From: an uncultured Bacilli bacterium
GTDB taxonomy: Bacteria; Bacillota_I; Bacilli_A; RF39; UBA660
DNA length: 8,906 bases
Reading direction: 5' to 3'
Assembly: GCA_944358685.1 (NCBI GenBank)
Contig: CALVRQ010000069.1
Span: 1-8,906 of the forward strand
This document shows, piece by piece, positions 7,368-8,906 of this stretch. The position numbers and the translations under genes are program-made. Under the pieces are notes generated by a model, which ran no database searches, was not told the origin of the DNA, and was given only the letters and a program-made list of their open reading frames with translations. How positions within the stretch are numbered: position 1 is the stretch's first letter; every line of letters starts with the position of its first letter.

Positions 7368-8577
7368 AGAAAGAAGAGGTTTTGATAGATTATTTACCCT
7401 ATTAAAACAAAAGTATATTTCTCTAAATCGTTTTTCTGGAACGGTAACCTTAAAAAACATCACTGAAATTGAAAGTAAAGATTTGAGTAACTTCTTTGGA
7501 ATGACCATTGAACAAGGCAGTACATTTAAAACATCTTTTGCTAAAATAGAAAAGAAATTAAAAGAAACAAAATACTCTGGTTTTACTTGGGATGAACTCT
7601 TTAAAAACTATTTTGAAAAACAAATTGTCACAAAAAAAGAAAAAAGTGAAATGTTTAAAAAAGAAGAAACCTTATTCTATCAAAGAATTTTAAAACAAAC
7701 TCCAGAAGAACTTAAAAGTTGGTTTGAAACTATTATTCAAAGCAAAAATGAAATTTCTCAAATCTTCTTACGAAAATATAAAAAAAATAAGCAAAGTTTT
7801 GAAACTGAGCTTTTAAACTTATTAAAAATCATTTCAAAAACAAAAGAAAACAATCCCACCTCTTTAACTATTCTAGCATCCACCTCATCGAATCCCCATT
7901 TTTTAGATTTAGGAACACCCACTAGTAATCTATTTTTTAAATTAACTGCGAACTATTATCAAAAAAAGGAACCTAAAACAACTATTGAAAAAATAAAATT
8001 CTTATCCGATTTAAACATCTATATAGATACATTATCTAATTTCGTAATAATTTATAATTTTAAAAGTGATAGTGAGTTAATTAATACTTTTACTAAAGAA
8101 AAACAACCATTAAATCTAAATCTAAATAATATTTTAACAATCGGTAAAATAGATACCGATTTAAAAAAAGTATTAGTATTTGAAAATCCATCGATGCTTC
8201 CAGTTTTTGCCAAATATAATATTCCGATTATAATAAGTTATGGAAACCCTAATTTTGCCTTTTATAAAGTAATCGAAAAATTAATCGAAACAAAAAATCA
8301 AATATATTATAATGGTGACTTTGATCCAGAAGGTTTAGTTATTGCTGCAAATATTTGTGAAAAATTTCCGCAAATAAAATTATTTTGTTATCAAAAAGAA
8401 GATTATTTTAATTCAAAGTCTAAAAATTTGGTTTCTGAAAGTAGACTAAAAAAATTAGATAACATAAAATTACCAGAATTAAAGCAAATAAAAGAACTTT
8501 TGAAGAAAGAAAAATTATCAGCTTACCAAGAAAAAAACATCCAAAATATTGAAAATTATATAAAAAAGATAATTTAA
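7348..8577 (+). CDS. jetD: Wadjet protein JetD (TIGR02679-like), TOPRIM-fold nuclease subunit
   Basis: The product is 409 residues (410 from ATG 7345). JetD is the effector: in characterised Wadjet systems it is related to the topoisomerase VI A/Spo11 subunit and cuts DNA once the JetABC motor has reeled in a small circle. Here the N-terminal two thirds (about 1-230) resemble the DUF3323-type region, with FKERRGFDRLF and FSGTVTLKNITE followed by Lys-rich helices. The C-terminal third (about 265-400) resembles DUF2399/TOPRIM: KKVLVFENPS with E279, then YYNGDFDPEGLVIAANI with D324 and D326. These Glu and Asp-x-Asp residues are the expected metal-binding acids, so the nuclease looks intact. The N-terminal part is more diverged than the TOPRIM part, which makes type III assignment from JetD alone less certain than from the other three genes. 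It is the last jet gene, overlaps jetC by 20 bases, and ends in TAA with no terminator before the next gene. Confidence 0.87.
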   Translation: MLYLYFKERRGFDRLFTLLKQKYISLNRFSGTVTLKNITEIESKDLSNFFGMTIEQGSTFKTSFAKIEKKLKETKYSGFTWDELFKNYFEKQIVTKKEKSEMFKKEETLFYQRILKQTPEELKSWFETIIQSKNEISQIFLRKYKKNKQSFETELLNLLKIISKTKENNPTSLTILASTSSNPHFLDLGTPTSNLFFKLTANYYQKKEPKTTIEKIKFLSDLNIYIDTLSNFVIIYNFKSDSELINTFTKEKQPLNLNLNNILTIGKIDTDLKKVLVFENPSMLPVFAKYNIPIIISYGNPNFAFYKVIEKLIETKNQIYYNGDFDPEGLVIAANICEKFPQIKLFCYQKEDYFNSKSKNLVSESRLKKLDNIKLPELKQIKELLKKEKLSAYQEKNIQNIENYIKKII

Positions 8578-8579
8578 TT

Positions 8580-8586
8580 AAAGGAG
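8580..8586 (+). promoter_or_regulatory. Ribosome binding site of the NUDIX gene
   Basis: AAAGGAG begins 3 bases after the jetD stop codon and has a 6-base spacer to ATG 8593. No promoter or terminator fits in the 15-base gap, so read-through from the jet operon is the simplest way this gene is expressed, unless a promoter lies inside jetD. Confidence 0.7.
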
Positions 8587-8592
8587 TAGATT

Positions 8593-8906
8593 ATGGAATA
8601 TCGTGATTTATATAACAAAGATAGAAACTTAACAGGCAAAACTATTGCTAAAGGAGAGCCTATTCCTAAAGGCTATTACATTAAAATTGTTGTTTGCTTC
8701 ATGGAAAATAGTGAAGGAAAATTTCTAATGCAAAAAAGATCGTTACAAAAAGATGGACTATGGGCCACAACTGGAGGACATCCAAAATCAGGTGAGGATT
8801 CACTAACCGGCATGCATACTGAAATATTAGAAGAATTAGATTTAGACATTAATCCAAATGAATTGAAATTAGTTGTTACAAATCAAGATGATAAACATAT
8901 CTGTGA
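8593..8906 (+). CDS. NUDIX hydrolase, N-terminal part (3' end cut by window)
   Basis: The frame is open from ATG 8593 to the window end, showing 104 residues of a protein that in this subfamily is usually about 160-200 residues. NUDIX enzymes hydrolyse nucleoside diphosphates linked to another group, using metal ions held by the Nudix box. The N-terminus (DLYNKDRNLTGKTIAKGEPI, residues 5-24) and KGYYIKIVVCF (26-36) are typical of the cd04693-like subgroup that resembles isopentenyl-diphosphate isomerase. The Nudix box spans about 62-84: G62, E68, then TEILEEL with E77, E80 and E81. The metal-binding glutamates are kept, but the usual Arg before E77 is Thr76 and the usual Gly is Asp83, so the box is degenerate. 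The substrate is unknown. It lies 15 bases after jetD and may share its transcript. Such genes are common housekeeping neighbours, so a defence role is not implied. Confidence 0.82.
   Translation, partial: MEYRDLYNKDRNLTGKTIAKGEPIPKGYYIKIVVCFMENSEGKFLMQKRSLQKDGLWATTGGHPKSGEDSLTGMHTEILEELDLDINPNELKLVVTNQDDKHIC

Noticed and set aside
8573..8582. The palindrome TTTAATTAAA between jetD and the NUDIX gene.
   Set aside because: It is a short, A/T-only palindrome expected in this composition. It has no G-C stem or T-run for a terminator and overlaps the jetD stop codon and the ribosome binding site.
8593..8906. The last gene as a true isopentenyl-diphosphate isomerase (idi).
   Set aside because: The N-terminus and box resemble the IPP-isomerase-like branch, but the TGGHPKSGE context is that of NUDIX hydrolases of unknown substrate. 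Only 104 residues are visible, so the isomerase name is not supported.
1..8906. CRISPR array, tRNA or rRNA gene, insertion sequence or recoded TGA codons.
   Set aside because: No regularly spaced repeats, cloverleaf-like segments, transposase motifs or terminal inverted repeats were seen on reading. Trp is TGG throughout and no gene needs TGA read as an amino acid.

Overview
The window holds an AT-rich (about 30% G+C or lower by eye), tightly packed stretch of bacterial DNA with every gene on the + strand. Its core is a complete, apparently intact four-gene Wadjet (JetABCD) operon, a condensin/SMC-type defence system against plasmids and other circular DNA. The gene families best match the TIGR02677/02678/02680/02679 set, usually called type III Wadjet. 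All complete genes end in TAA, Trp is encoded by TGG, no in-frame TGA is read through, and the Shine-Dalgarno sites are strong (AAGGAG, GGAGGTGA). Together with AGA/AAA-rich coding, this points to a low-GC Firmicute-like bacterium (Bacilli, Erysipelotrichia or Clostridia, possibly an uncultured gut lineage). The species cannot be named from the sequence.

Layout: 2-460 is the 3' end of a RhuM-family gene cut by the window edge. 461-651 is an intergenic region with a clear hairpin-plus-T-run terminator (551-586) and an extended -10 promoter (about 598-626). 652-2118 is jetA, 2111-3304 jetB, 3294-7367 jetC and 7348-8577 jetD; consecutive genes overlap by 8, 11 and 20 bases. After a 15-base gap, 8593-8906 is the start of a NUDIX hydrolase gene that runs off the window.

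How the genes work together: by homology to studied Wadjet/MukBEF-like complexes, JetC is the SMC ATPase motor (Walker A, signature and Walker B all present), JetA the kleisin-like subunit, JetB the MukE/KITE-like subunit, and JetD the nuclease with a TOPRIM-type active site (acidic residues present). The complex is thought to extrude DNA loops and let JetD cut small circular DNA. One promoter and overlapping genes with a Shine-Dalgarno inside the preceding gene suggest one transcript and coupled translation, which would suit fixed subunit ratios. The NUDIX gene could be read from the same transcript, but nothing in the sequence shows that it belongs to the defence function.

The main annotation points are that jetA and jetB very probably start at TTG codons (652, 2111), because the upstream GTG candidates lie inside the ribosome binding sites, and that the defence system looks functional rather than decayed.
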